64,000 nt of DNA from Balanoglossus misakiensis (GCA_040954595.2 CM082591.2:310001-374000), one strand, 5' to 3'. Positions 13,301 to 26,115 are shown, counted from the stretch's first letter. Notes: a model not told the origin generated them from the letters alone. Numbers and translations: made by a program.

Positions 13301-15727
13301 CACACATTTCACCTATGGCAATGTTCTCGCTGCTAAGGGAAATTACAGTGGAGCTGCCCATGAATACATCAGAGCTTTAGACATCAACCCACAACTAGAA
13401 CCTGCATTGAAGACTCTTCACACACTAAGATGCCATGAAAAGTTTCACTGCGCAGCAAAAAGTAGCACTGATGAGAACAGTGATTCAGCAATGTGTCAGA
13501 GACCAGATCGATCTTCATCAGGAGCAACTAGTAGCAGTAGTCAGACGGCCACAGAGAGGAGAGTGGTGTGTCACCATGTGCAAGGAGTTGAACAGTGTCA
13601 GCTAGAGACCCGACAGAGAAAGGTTGTGAATGCAGACGATGGAAGCTGTTCCAGTATTTGTACAACAACTTGTAATTCTCCTCCATCAAGAGAGATATGC
13701 AGTGAACCAAATGGGATATCTGGCAACCGGAAATGCCAAGTCTGTACACAGTGTGAGGAAAACAAAGCATTCCAATGTCATTCTGCGTCCACTCAGCAGT
13801 GCATCTCTGACGCGCTGGAAATCATCGAGATTGGTGAAGATGATCTCTCAGACTTGGAAGATTTTGAAGAAAGTCTTGAACTGTTTGCGCCAGTTGCTAA
13901 GGCCCTGAGTGAAGAACAACGAGTTGTGAATTTAAAATCAAGTGACACAGAAGGCAAGAAAATGGTGAGTTTTGAAATCCAGGAAAGGAAAATATTCACC
14001 AGTAAGATAGTGTTCGTGAAAGTTTGTAAAGAAGCAGGGAAAGGTCACCATTCCCAACATCTATTTTTACATGTGTTCTAGGTAACAGTAAACTTGAAAA
14101 CATCATCAACAAGCAAGACAAAACAGACAAGCACAACAAATGGAAATGGCAACAAGAATCACAGCAAAGACATCAACAAGAGTAAACAAAGCAATGGAGG
14201 AGGGAAATCGGATGCAAACACTCCAACTCTGACAGGACCTCAGATTCCTGGAACACAGCAACTTAAACGTAAGGCAAACATTGTGATTATCACACAGTGA
14301 CTTGGGTAGTCTGTTGCTTTTCTTCTCCAAAGTTGACCTTTATAGCAAATAGCATGTCTGCAAATGTGAGAAAATTTTTCATTTGGTTACAGTCATTGCT
14401 GCAATGATAGAGAATTCGGAGCATCCATGGCCAAGTCTAGAGGAATGTAAAGATATCAAGAAAATCAATCTCAAGAGTTTTACGAGTACATGGCTGTCCG
14501 TAACTGCCAAGGAAGTGGAGTGAGTATTGTTGGTTTGTGACTTTTGAAAGAGTGAAACAAAGTCTGCAAAAAATAAAATGTTACAGCTAGTGTCTGTCAG
14601 AAACACATGCATGAACACACAGTTTTTCTGTATGGTTAAACCAAACACTGACTAACCTTCTGTTCTGTAAATTTCACTATTAGTCTGCGTGATCATCTCA
14701 ACTTTGATGACGATATTGAAGAAATCATATTGGAACCATTCTGTCAGGCCACTATTGGACCAAGTCTGTTCACACTTGATCATCTGAAAGGACTTGCTGA
14801 AAGAGATAAGATCGAGTATGCTGCAGAACAGGGTCTCAAAGAGGTGAGTCTGCAATATTGATAATTATTTTTAGAAGTGGTGCATGTCTGTCATGTTCAG
14901 TACAAATATGACGGTTCCTTACAAATTTGACAACTGGAACATTTAATTTGATTTTCTTGTCTTGACAGGTGTTAGAGACCCTAGGTGGAGACTTTGAATC
15001 CTATCTTTACATCGGAACAAGACTCAACATCGCAATCAGTTTCAACCAAACATCCTGGGTGCTCACCAACATGGCAGCCTTGTATTGGAGAGTGCAGGGA
15101 GATGCAGAGAAAGCATTGGATTGTCTCAGACAAGGTTTATTCTTTTCTCCAAGACCAGTCAGGGTAAGTTTTTTGTTATTAGTTCTAAAAAAAGTTGTCA
15201 TTACGGATACCTTTCTTATCAGGACACCTTTCTATTGAGACTGGTAAAGGATATCACCATTGTTAATGTCTGTATTCTTGGTTTGAATTTCAGGATATTG
15301 CGTTGATTAGTATGGCAAACATTTTCCATCGAGCTGGCTTGTATGAAGATGCCCTGGTTGTCACCAAAATGGCCATGGAGATTTCACCAAATCTTGTTGT
15401 CATACACTTCACTATGGCTAACATCTATTCTGCAATGGTGAGTTGCGCTGACCAGAGAAAGCAATTTTACGAAAATGATGAGATAATTAATTGACATCAC
15501 TGGGAAAAAAGATGAGCACCAACATGATGCAAAATTGTAATACAAATGATCCAATAATTAGATAAATAATAAATGTTCTCTGTTTTATCTTTCAGGGGGA
15601 TTTGATAGAAGCAATGCAATACTACGAATCAACGTTAACACTTCAACCAGAATTCCAACCGGCTGTGGAGAGACTTAACACAATAAAGTGTCAGTTACTA
15701 CAGTACCAAAAGAACTCAAAGAAATGA
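7364..15727 (+). CDS. TTC17: Tetratricopeptide repeat protein 17 (complete)
   Basis: Orthologue of TTC17, which in vertebrates is linked to actin polymerisation and ciliogenesis. Twenty-one exons, all phases consistent: 7364-7480, 8696-8958, 9127-9238, 9599-9715, 9838-9947, 10308-10455, 10768-10907, 11015-11172, 11403-11512, 11620-11688, 11814-12022, 12260-12452, 12675-12752, 12935-13159, 13296-13964, 14082-14268, 14393-14519, 14684-14843, 14969-15163, 15294-15437, 15596-15727. Total 1220 residues, slightly longer than the human protein (about 1141). N-terminal hydrophobic signal sequence, then THWVVTEDG, a family signature just after the signal. Three TPR blocks (SWVLFNLAAFYWRIKG; VAGLYWRVIGNNYHG; SWVLTNMAALYWRVQG), each followed by a 'DVPLVNLAN'-type repeat. 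The exon 13296-13964 adds a cysteine-rich stretch, and exon 14082-14268 is low-complexity Ser/Thr/Lys/Asn. In exon 8 I chose the acceptor at 11014 rather than 11024 because it gives HLQRTLSEL as in the family. Confidence 0.96.
10498..10573. repeat. Inverted repeat with perfect 13-bp arms in TTC17 intron
   Basis: acagttgctgtgt at 10498-10510 is the exact reverse complement of acacagcaactgt at 10561-10573, with a 50-bp GC-richer loop. May be a short fold-back element remnant or an RNA hairpin. Confidence 0.5.
13199..13280 (-). repeat. Degenerate copy of the ~89-bp palindromic MITE
   Basis: In a TTC17 intron. Starts aacccttacaccaccatgg and shares the ggtccaaa.cca core with the copy at 37685. 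The right half has decayed. Confidence 0.5.
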
Positions 15728-17420
15728 CAAGACAAATATAATTGCAACATCCATGCTGTTGTACCCTGTGTTACGCTAATTTTGGTACAGTCCATGGTTT
15801 GAACAGACTCAACCATTTTCCAGATAGGGAGTCAATCACTAAGCTTTTGCAAATTTTATATTTCAGTGTGTAGATTATGCATTCCACTTTCACATTGATT
15901 TTAAGTTAATGCAGAAAGAATGACAAAGTTAATGCAATGTTCATTCAGCTGGGCAAGATTATTTGTGAGCCAGAACTTCTGGCTGCTTTTTGTCATCATA
16001 ACACAATGTAATTGTACACACTTGGAACAAAGTTATTCACATACACATTCACATAATTTTACTTTCTTCAGCTCAATGAAATATTCACAATTCATTTACA
16101 GAGAAACTGGTCAATTTTCCTATTGACTGTCATTTTACCCATGATGCAAAATTCAAACTGGCTGTCCAAGAATTGCGAGATAAAATGAAACTCATTTCAA
16201 CAGATCTTGAAATTCCTCAAATCATGAAGTCAAAATCAGTGAAATTTGAATATCATGTGTTTTTTCCTTTTTCAACGAATCAGAGTGTGAAGCAAAAATG
16301 GACAACAAAATATGATTGCCAAATCCGTGTTTATTATTGTAAAAATTGTTTTTATATGCAAAGTTTGCAGTAGACTGGCAAAAGCCAGGTTTGTACGTGT
16401 TTTGTTAAAGAGTGGTCAAATGAAATACCACAATCACTGGTGGAGGGTGTGGTGAAAAGGAAATAAAAAAAATTGTTGAAAAAAATACAAGATTCTGTGT
16501 GTTCTTATTTACTGCTGGGGTTATCTACTCACGGTTAACCTGCAGTGTCATCATCTCTTCATCTCACTCCTAATATTCATAACATCTCTGGCATACACCT
16601 GCTCATAGAAAAAGTGACCTATCAGGGGCTGATTTTGTGACTGTTACATGCTAACCATTTCAGCAAACATACATGAACGACTTCAAACATTCTACACTGG
16701 ATCAATGGTCCACTGTATTACAAAACCAACAGCCAATTTTTACAATATCTCCCCTGATGTATGTAATATTAATACACAAAATGTTCCTCATAACAGATAA
16801 GGTGGTCGTACCAGCAACCAAATTAAATCATTGCTTGAAATGTGGATTTGCCTCTACTTATAAATTCACATTTTGCATTACATTATAAAGTCCAATTTAC
16901 CAAAAGAAACTCTCTGAGTAGTCACCCCACTTGATATGATAGGAATTTGCTGACAAGATAAACTACATTTCAATCACTGAATCTTGGTCAAGGCAGCAAC
17001 TTAAACTAGAAACAAAATATGAGGCTTCACACTTGTAGAAATTACATCTATTTGTATCAAACCTGTCTGGAATGAAAATAGAATTGTCACCTGCTCGATC
17101 ATGAAATATCTCTGTACTTTGCAGAAATTTAATGTATAGATACTCATTTTGCATTGCAATTACCCGATAGCATTGTGCTGTACAACAATGTCTCATTGTT
17201 CTTAAAAAATGAAATAAAAAAAACATCCTGTAACCTCAAGAATACAAAGTAACTTCAAAAGAAACATCCGAAACAACTAAAAATCAAGAACGGGAAAAGA
17301 AAAAGAAAATTACAACTGAAATCATGAAAGACTACAAAATAAAAGCTGTACTATCTCTCAAGATTTCTTCAATCAAAATATCGATTATAGCCACTTGAAG
17401 AGAGTATCCCCGTTTGAGTT
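15728..17420. other. Convergent 3' UTR / intergenic region
   Basis: Lies between the tail-to-tail TTC17 and PEPS-like genes. AT-rich, with short stray ORFs only (for example 16673-16888) lacking splice context or recognisable motifs. Presumed 3' UTRs of both genes. No clear minus-strand AATAAA close to 17420 was found. Confidence 0.5.
16462..16467 (+). terminator. Probable TTC17 polyadenylation signal AATAAA
   Basis: Canonical hexamer about 735 bp after the TTC17 stop, followed by an A-rich stretch. It is the first clear AATAAA found downstream of the stop and implies a 3' UTR of about 0.75 kb. Confidence 0.45.
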
Positions 17421-19908
17421 TTAATCAAAAGTTTCCTTGGCAGGACGAGGACTATCCAAGTACCATCTGAAAAACAATAAAATCTAGTAACGTTGGTTGT
17501 TTACACTCGTAAATTACGATCACATTTCATATCAGGAATATCTCATCATGCACGCCACTGGCAACCAGAATGTGCACAACTCTATAATTGGAGCATTTGT
17601 GGTAGAAAACTAAGTTGTTACAGTAACGTACCTGTAGAGAAATTCCGCAATACCATAGCCTTTCTGACCATTGACGTTGACACTTATCATTTGTTCAAAG
17701 ATCTTCGCTTCCCAATTGAATCCCATGTAGAATATAGGAGCTAATTTGACATCAACGGCCATGTTGTACTTCTCATCCCCTGTCAATCAAACATGGCACA
17801 AACCAATGACGTATTAGAGAAGATATCATGTGACTTCAGTAATTTGATCAGCTGTCAATCATCAGCAGATTGAACATGAAGTGTTGATGATAAAAAGCAT
17901 GTGACTATCTGAATGAAAACACTAACCAACTGCAAAATTGACTTCATATTTCTTTGGTGGAATCCCGTCTTCTCCAAGCTTTGGAAGAGACATGTCTGTT
18001 GTTGTAATGGCTTTCTTCTTCCCATCAGGAGTCATGATGTAACCAATTGAAAGACTGCAACAAAATATCAATAACTGTAACACTTGTGGACAGATTGAAT
18101 ATATCACAAACATACGGCACACGCCTTGACACACACTTGCATATTCAATTCTGATGCAATTGATGACAAGACTTACTCAGATAAAGTCTGTGGAAGACAA
18201 ATCTTTCCTAGATTGATAGAAGTGCCATCTTCGAGATGAATCATGTGAATACCATATCGGTGGAAATCACCCCACTCCCGGTGGTTACCTGTCACAAGAT
18301 ATAAAAAGAAAGTCATTAGAGATTTTCTTTCTTGTATCAGTGCTTTATATCGCAAGTTAGTATAGAATACATTGTATATCTAAATATGGTTTAGACACAC
18401 TTACCATAGGAATGATCTCTCATGCCCTTGAAATTTAAATTCATGGCCTCTTGATCATTGATCTGAAAGGTCCCTTCCCATTCTCCAAACTGTTCATAAT
18501 GAGTTTGATGTGCACTAAAAGTTAAAATGGAGATTGTTATAATAACACTGCAACATAAGTATAACTGCTGACACTATAGTGATAGCAATGATCGATCCTA
18601 TGAAATATCCACCAGTTTTCAACAACTGAACTCAATTCAATCTCACTCCAGAATAGAGTTAACAACATTATCTCTGATCAACTGCAAGACTCACTCTTTT
18701 AGAAGCTGGAAGAACTCTCTGCTCCATGGTTGCTTAGCAACAGCATCTGATATGGTTTCGGGTGCCTGGTCCACATCAAAGTCAAAGTAATCTGTGTTTG
18801 CCGTCCATCTGCAAATAACAAAACAAATCTGTGCATAGAGACTGTACCATAGAAGACCATGGCGGTGAAAGGAACAATTAGATCTAAGTAAAAATATCTC
18901 TTTGATTTGTTGATTATTTAGTACATACGTAAATTCAAACTTTGCATGAACTAAGTCAACTTCATCATCTTTCCATTCTTCCCGTGGTCCTTTTCTGAAA
19001 AAGAAAAAATATCCATCATTGACTTGAATTAACTCTCAGTCACCATCCTTCGAAAGAAAGTCCATGGCCATGTCCAGGTCTCGAACTCACATTTCTCTGA
19101 TTGTGAGTCTGCAGGTACCACTCACCACATTTATAAAGTAAATCATCAAAGAAAACCTTACCTGAGTTTACCATCATATGAGATAACCCATGTCTTCATT
19201 GGGGTTTGGCATTGTATCTTCAAACCACCAGCATCATGAGCATTGGGATCACAGCCATACACAGTGGAGTCCGGATGCTCTGGAAGTTGGAATAATCCAA
19301 CATCCGGAATGTTGAGAAACAGGACGATCTGTGCCACATTCTTTGGTCTTCGTGACAATGCAGTCACAATGTATGCACCATTTTCATTGGATCCATTGAA
19401 GTAAACGGCATCTACAGCCTGCAATCAATATACAAAGATCCATTGCATAATTACTGTAAAACAACACTAACTTCCATTTGCTGAGAATTATATTCATGCA
19501 TGCATGCTGTAATACAAGCATTGCCATCCTTGTGGAAGAAGGCATGATTTACGAAATAACTGCATTCATAAACACAAATATTACCTTTGGAGTATTTGGC
19601 AGTTTCTGCGCACACTCCATTTCTTCCACATTAATTTTCGATCTCACGCCATATCCAGCCCCACCACTCGATGCTTTTTGAAGATCCCTATTGGCTCGCC
19701 ATTTCCTGAGTTTTAGAAGCAACAAAAAGAGACCGCGCTTTTCCCAATACCATGGCCCAGCTTGAGCGTACTTCCCATATAGCGCTACAGGTTCCGGAAG
19801 GTAAAGATTTCGTAGGAAGTATAAAAAGAGAATGCTACAAAAAATAAACACAAACATTGTTCTCTTCTCTTTGAAATAATAAATGCAATCGTCCAATGTA
19901 CAAGGCAC
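17421..19908 (-). CDS. Membrane-anchored protein resembling the N-terminal region of invertebrate PEP-synthase-like proteins
   Basis: Nine exons, phases consistent: 19908-19585, 19418-19162, 18994-18929, 18808-18695, 18514-18405, 18288-18177, 18054-17927, 17779-17632, 17466-17421. Total 434 residues ending ...WYLDSPRPAKETFD. A hydrophobic segment (FVFIFCSILFLYFLRNLYL, about residues 20-38) looks like a signal-anchor; a second Met precedes it, so the start is the first Met or the one at about 19857. The body (AVDAVYFNGSNENGAYIV, ALSRRPKNVAQ, PMKTWVISYDGKLR, KIFERMISVNVNGQKGYGIAEFLYR-like end) matches, from memory, the beta-rich N-terminal part of invertebrate proteins annotated 'putative phosphoenolpyruvate synthase' or YvkC-like. 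The catalytic PEP-utilising and ATP-binding domains are absent and the stop is firm. Function unknown; a lipid- or ligand-binding domain is only a guess. Confidence 0.72.
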
Positions 19909-21580
19909 AAGGCAACACCTGCTACATACGAGTTACCAGGGCAGTGGTACGCATAGTACGAGGTACCGGTCGGAGTGCACTTTATGGTAATAATCAGATT
20001 TCAATTAAATTTCGGATACACTCGCAAGTATTATTTTTGAAATTGTTTCTTAGTTTTAGAACGATTATAGAAAGACATGATTCGACAGAAAGTTGCAAGA
20101 TGAATATCAAAAGCTCTTAAGACTGCAATGAAAGAGAAGCCATTTACCATGTATGTTAACTGTTAGGATTTGAAAATCTATCTTGAATCCATTTGGGAAG
20201 TTAGTCGTTTGCGAATTGAACTTTGACCCACGTAGGGTCAATGAACTTTTCATGCGTAAAGCACACCAACTCTGTACATACCGTACAAGGGTTCACATCA
20301 CTTAATAGTCTGCAATAGACAACACATGTAATTGTTAATTCCCAATAAGTTTGCATCTGCTACAATTAATAACAATTAGTCATACCAGGCAAACAAATAA
20401 ACAGTGGAGTTTATGGACATCCGCTCGTTTCGTTTTGGGTTTCGCTCAAAGTATAGCTCAAATCTTTCTCTTTTGGTAGCATATTACTTACTTTGGAAGA
20501 GTATTGCTGAACAAGATCAATAATTTCATTTGGTTTTTTTAACATGGTGCCAATGTATTTTACTATGTATGACTTGGCAAAATTTGAATGAGCAAAACCC
20601 AAAAATAAATCACGAGCACGTGTTGTTTGAAGCTGACCTCATATGACCTTTAACTTTATACAGCAGGATACTTGTATAAACTGTTCAGTGGATGTTTCGT
20701 CACCCAACGGCATACGAGGACGGTTTAGATAAATGAATAGCCAACATGTAAATGGCAGAGTCAAGCGAACTTTGACCGACATTCAGAGTGTTGTTGTCAT
20801 TGTACCACCCAGGTAATTTATATCAGGTCACATGACATATAGACAAGCATGCGCATATAGCCTGACTGGCCTGAGGTGGTACCCAACAGTAACACTCAAG
20901 TCGGAGTTTTCTAACGATTTCCTCCTGTGTGTTAACAAGTGTACAAGGAACTAATTGGACAGTGTGAGAGAATCGACTTCACTACCACATTAAGGTACGT
21001 TGCATTGCATTGTATTGTATAGTGTACGTTGCTTAATTGAGGATTTCCTCAAGACTGTTTTTTGCAATTGTCAACCCCAGTGCCTTTGTTCATTGACAGA
21101 CAAATACCAGACCCAAAATAGAAACCTTTCAAACTGAATTAGTTCTTCAACATACCTGAATAAAACATTTTTAAAGGCCTTATACTTAAAGCTCAGAGTG
21201 AAGTCATGAAATTAACATCATTGAAATTTAACAGAGCACACATTTGAAATGCGCGTAATCTATTCCTGGTAATTAATCATACATGGCTGCCAGTTTCTTG
21301 TTTACCTGTAGTAAAGTTAATGTTTAAACCAGTTTCGGTTAGTTTTCAAACCAGTAGTCTTGAGTCTGGCTTAAATTTACAAGCTTGTAATTTTGAACAC
21401 AACTTGGAAACCATCCCATGTATTGTGCATTACCAACGGTTGCATACTTTGGGTACAAGAAAGTCACTGAGACTACGATAAATATCTGATTATTGTAATT
21501 CTGTTTGCTTTTAGATAACGCTGAAAAATAAGGTGTGCCTTTAAGTCCAGCCAGATGAAGATGTCTGTCAACAAAATCCA
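19909..21580. promoter_or_regulatory. Divergent promoter region and non-coding first exon of the plus-strand gene
   Basis: Separates two head-to-head genes. A probable 5' UTR exon of the downstream gene ends at 20994 (TTAAG then GTACGT) and is spliced to an acceptor at about 21513 (tgcttttag). An inverted repeat TTGACCC-ACGTA-GGGTCAA lies at 20223-20241. No further gene seen. Confidence 0.4.
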
Positions 21581-23744
21581 ATGAATGCAGAAAAGAATCG
21601 AGAAGAACAGGAGACACCATCGAAGAGAACGGCAGAGGAGGTATCTGATGATATAACCAAACAAACGAAGAAAATCCACATTGAAGAATTGCCTGAAATG
21701 GCAACACCTTCAACCATATCTTTCAATCTTGCACTGGATGAAAGTGCCTTTCAGCAGCATCTACGAGACAAAGCAACGAACGAGGCAATGAAGCAGGCGG
21801 CTGCTGCATCTTGGAACAAATGCAAACATGGGTTGGAGAGAAGAGCAGCTGAACTGGCAACCAACAGCGATGACTTGAATAAATTCAAGAGAATTTGCTC
21901 CGATGTACTGGGTAGTGTGAACGGATTCCGTATGACAATGAAATCCCTGCAAATCACAGTGGATATGCCTGTACTTTTTAATCTTTTCAAACTGCGGGCA
22001 ACAGCCGACTCAACAACTTTAGGTAGAGAACTGGAACCTTTCTTAATAACAGATGAAATGAGAGAGGAGGCCAACAAAGCTGGAATACCACTACAGCTGA
22101 CAGTATCATATGACAAAGCAAGGTTTGATGAAGTTGAACTATTCTTCCTCAACAGTAAGTGTTGTTCTTAGGTCACCAATACTTTAAATTAAAAATCAGT
22201 CAGGGCTCTTTACAGGATATACCTACATCTGTAAACATTCACTGGGGTGGGGCCTTTGCCTGAGCAGTGTCTCTTACCAGCAGAAATACAGACCTGTGTA
22301 TATATATTTTATTTCATATACCTGTAGAGTGTAAACATTGATTGTACCATTTTATATATTGTTCAGGAGATGGAGGAGGAATAAGATCAATAAATATCCC
22401 CTATAACAAAGAAGATTATGAGGATGATGAGGATGATGATGAAATGGAAATAATGGATGAGGTATGCTTAGATTTTTATGGCAGTGAATGTTAATATGGG
22501 AAGGGGTCGTCGCACCGCTTGGGTGTCTCCCTCAATGAGAAAATATCCTCCCATACCAGCACAAACAATTGTACTTGTCAACATGAAATGTTTTATCAGC
22601 TGTACACTTTCCAATTCAGTTTCACAGCTCATGTCTGGCTTACTATGATGCATCAATGGACACTAAACGATTTGTCCTGCAGCCTGGCCTGGGAAGTGGT
22701 GAGTACAAGATTTGGGATTTGTAAAGATAATTATGTGTTTCAAGAACAGATTTGGGGGTGCAAGATCATCTTGCTGATGTCTCAGAGTTACAGGAGCAAC
22801 TCTTTTGAACCCATACTTTAAGTTTAACCCTTTTACCCCCAGTTCCACCTTTAAAGGTCCAATCTTACCATAGAAAACACTGGGTTTGAACTGAATCATG
22901 GTGGTGAAAGGGTTAAATAATAACAGATTAAGATTTGTTTCAGGAATGGAAGACGAAACCTCACCTGATTCTATCAGTTTACAAGTCAAAAGCTTACTGC
23001 CCTTTGAAGTTAAAAATCTACAGCAGCTAAGGCAACTGCAGTCTTTACAGTCAGAAACATTTCGTTTGAGACAACGGTTGGAAAAAGTGATGGCACAGAA
23101 GAATAAAGTTCTGGCAGACAAGAACGCTGTGGAGAAGAAGTTAACAGAAGCAATGCAGGAAAAGTTGAACTTAGAAATGCAGTATAAAGATGGATTAGAG
23201 AAACTTGTAAAAGCTGAAAATGTCGCTTCCACTCAACGTACAGACATCAAATCCCTCAAGAAAAGATTGAAAGATTTAAACCCTAAATACATCAAAGAAC
23301 TACGATCCAAATTGGAACAAAAAGACAAAGAAATCGCTGAACTCGAAACTGAATTATCAAAACTAGACGATACTGAAATGACTGAAACTGTTCAACCTGA
23401 AGGTGAGATTGAATATTTTTTCATGTTTTAGTTCATCCACAAGCGATCAATATTGATCTAACTTGTTAATGCATTTACAATCAATATTTTCAGGATCAAC
23501 AGGAGGAGAAACTGTATCCATGGAAACCACATCAACACAACCTGAGGTGCCAAGTGTGCCATCAACAAGCAAAAGCTTATCAGGTAAACATGGTTACATA
23601 TTGTCGAAATATACGCATTGTTTAACCTATTTCATGAACTCTTCTTTGATTTCAAAAATCAGAGTCAAATATTTGCAATTCTAACATACTCTCCATGCAT
23701 TTTAATACAAGAGGTTTGCTCTTTGTTCATCTGTAGGTCACTAG
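21581..23744 (+). CDS. Unrecognised acidic and coiled-coil protein
   Basis: I do not recognise this protein. Six coding exons, 413 residues: 21581-22154, 22367-22461, 22683-22698 (microexon), 22944-23402, 23494-23583, 23737-23744. The N-terminus is charged and Lys/Glu/Thr-rich. Residues about 45-190 form a helical-looking globular region (ESAFQQHLRDKATNEAMKQA; GRELEPFLITDEMREEANKA). An acidic patch of alternating Asp/Glu follows at about 205-222, then a strongly predicted coiled coil at about 245-375 with Leu/Lys/Glu heptads, and a Ser/Thr-rich tail. The downstream frame is restored only if the 16-nt microexon PGLGS is included, which supports a single gene. The first in-frame Met after the 5' UTR acceptor is used as start. 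Nuclear or scaffold roles would be guesses. Confidence 0.75.
22826..22914 (+). mobile_element. MITE copy flanked by TTAA (piggyBac-like)
   Basis: 89 bp in an intron of the coiled-coil gene. Begins aacccttttacccccagttc and ends catggtggtgaaagggtt, an imperfect palindrome. TTAA abuts the CCC...GGG ends on both sides. Confidence 0.65.
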
Positions 23745-26115
23745 TCAATGAGGATACTGGATGGCCGAAGTCCAAAGCCAGGACAAATATTTAAATGACC
23801 AAGTCATATCGTGTTCCATGGTGACCAGCTGGTGGTGGTGTGTGACACATGCAGTTGAACAATAATTTATAAATACTCAATCAAGATTATAAAGATGGCC
23901 AAGTCTTCAGAAAGACGCTTTGATAATGGCGGACATTCCAAAATCAAAACTATGATAGTATGAACAATTCTTAGAATAATTACTTACCTGCAGACATCAA
24001 TGTTCATAGCACAATTCTATAAAATGGATTTGTTTTGCTCACTGAGGTCACACTCAGGTCATCGGCTTCTGAAGTCTTCAAGATCATCCAAGATAGATGT
24101 GTATGTTGGTGGTCAAGGTTCTTGTACAAGTTGCCTTGGGTTTTGGCTGTCAACAATAAAAATTTAAATTAATGCTGTTTTAACACTGGAATCACTGCTT
24201 GTTTTGATCATGAAATGATCCAAAAAACTTCATCAATTTGGTGTGAAAGATTGTGGTTGTAGTGAGCTATGGTACTCACGTAGCGTTTCCATCAATGACA
24301 ACAAAAATGTGTATGTAGTGAGCTGAATGGTATCCTGCTTTGAGAAATCCTATGTACTACGTAATACCAGGGACAGAAATGCTGCTTTGTAAATATAAAC
24401 AAGTAGATATAAACATTATTACCATGAAAAATGTGTCAACAAAATGTACTTTTATAAATCTTTGATATTATATAATTATGCATTAACCACATGTAAATAC
24501 ATCATGAACATGATAAGAAATTGACCTGACTACAATTATAATTTATGCATAATCTAGTTATACTTGGATATTTTTTTCTTTCAAATTAAAAAAAATGTAC
24601 CTAGCTAGTAATTGAAGTAATAAACTTTCTTTGCAATCACTACATCTTCTGAGTACGAATATTAAAAACCGGGGATGTTGATAATGTTTTCCACAGGTGG
24701 CAAAAGTGGTTGAAATGTGCATGACCATGTAAATTGCCAAACACACACAAATCAATTTCGGGGAAGTTTTTTTTTTTACGTTTGGGAGGATTATTTTGAG
24801 AAATACGTGTTCCATTTATCAGTCACTTCATCTTGTGAATAAAAATAATTCATAAGTGACCAGTATTGGAAAAAATTCTGGTCAATATTTTCAGCAATTT
24901 TGGCATGGGGATCGAAGGAAGCTGCGCCTGCTGTCGTCATCTTCTTTATATTCAAGTAATTTATCTACTTCAAATTGGAATTTGGATGAAGGCTGAACGC
25001 AAAATAATTCTCAAAACTTACCAGTATATCCTCCGATATCTATTATGTTGTAAATTGTACAGGTTGTGCACTCGATAGTCTAAAATAGTTTTCTTTCAAA
25101 TATATGAACAAGGGATGCGCACATACCCACTGCAGTGTACCACCGCCATGACTGGTTTCGACAAAGAACGTAGGGGGCGCAATTTACGAAAAACGTCACT
25201 GAAACTAACACATTTTCTGACCCTTTTTTCGATGTTTTTTTCTCGATAAAAATTACCAAAAGCTATGTATGTTAACTCCAATATATAAGGTGTTAGGCAA
25301 CTATATCGAAAATGAACGTTCTATTATACTTGTGCAGAAATCGGTTATTTTGAGAATTCTATATCAGTTTTATCCTCGAGAAATTCGCGTGAATGAATAT
25401 GAAACAACGAAAACGCGACGTCAAAGGATTTTCAGTTATTTCAAATCACGCGTTGCAAAAAGTCCTCAATTAATACCATCTAGGCCTACTTGGCAAACCA
25501 GAACGAACAAAAAATCACCACAAAATAGAGACTGATATTGTATACAGCACGGCTGTTATGTTAGAATTATTAATTTTTGATCAGCATGTCACTAATTTGT
25601 GAGTTTGTTCATCCCTGTTGCATCAGTTTGACCTTTAGGCTTAAGGTGAACTGAAACCACAGACACAGATAAATAAACGCGTGTTCAGTGATTGTCCACA
25701 CACTGGTCAAAGTGACACTTTGGAGTGGTGTCGAACAACAGAGAAGATTGTCAGCCGCTGGATTGGAACATAAATTGGCAGGGTAAGTTTGTCATGCGTA
25801 GAATTGTCATTATACGACGATATGGAAGAATCGCATGTAATAAAACATAAAGTTTACAATCTGCGATGGGACTACGCTGGTAGCGACAGAAATATTCGAA
25901 GTTATAAAGTCACGCCAAATAGTTTGCATCTACAATGTAATCTTTGTCGTAGAGTAAAGTTCGCCACACATACGAAACTTGATAAAAGTGTGAAATATTG
26001 CAGACATCGCGCGTACAGATATCACTTTAGAATGATTAACATTTGTAATTGAAAGGTAGAAAAATCCACTTATAATTTGCCGTAAACAAAATATACATAA
26101 CTTAATTTCAGAACG
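23745..26115. other. 3' UTR, intergenic region and SLCO 5' UTR
   Basis: Contains the coiled-coil gene 3' UTR and then AT-rich intergenic DNA. The probable first non-coding exon of the SLCO gene ends at about 25782 (GGCAGG then GTAAGT) and is joined to the acceptor at 26111. Open frames at 25269-25535 and 25789-26052 have no recognisable motif, and the second lies in the 5' UTR intron. Confidence 0.45.
24155..24160 (+). terminator. Probable polyadenylation signal of the coiled-coil gene
   Basis: AATAAA about 410 bp after the stop at 23744, in an AT-rich 3' context. A second AATAAA-like string is near 24838. Confidence 0.4.

Noticed and set aside
25789-26052. 87-codon open frame with CNLC-type cysteines, just upstream of SLCO
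   Set aside because: Lies in the 5' UTR intron. The Cys/His spacing does not form a convincing zinc finger.
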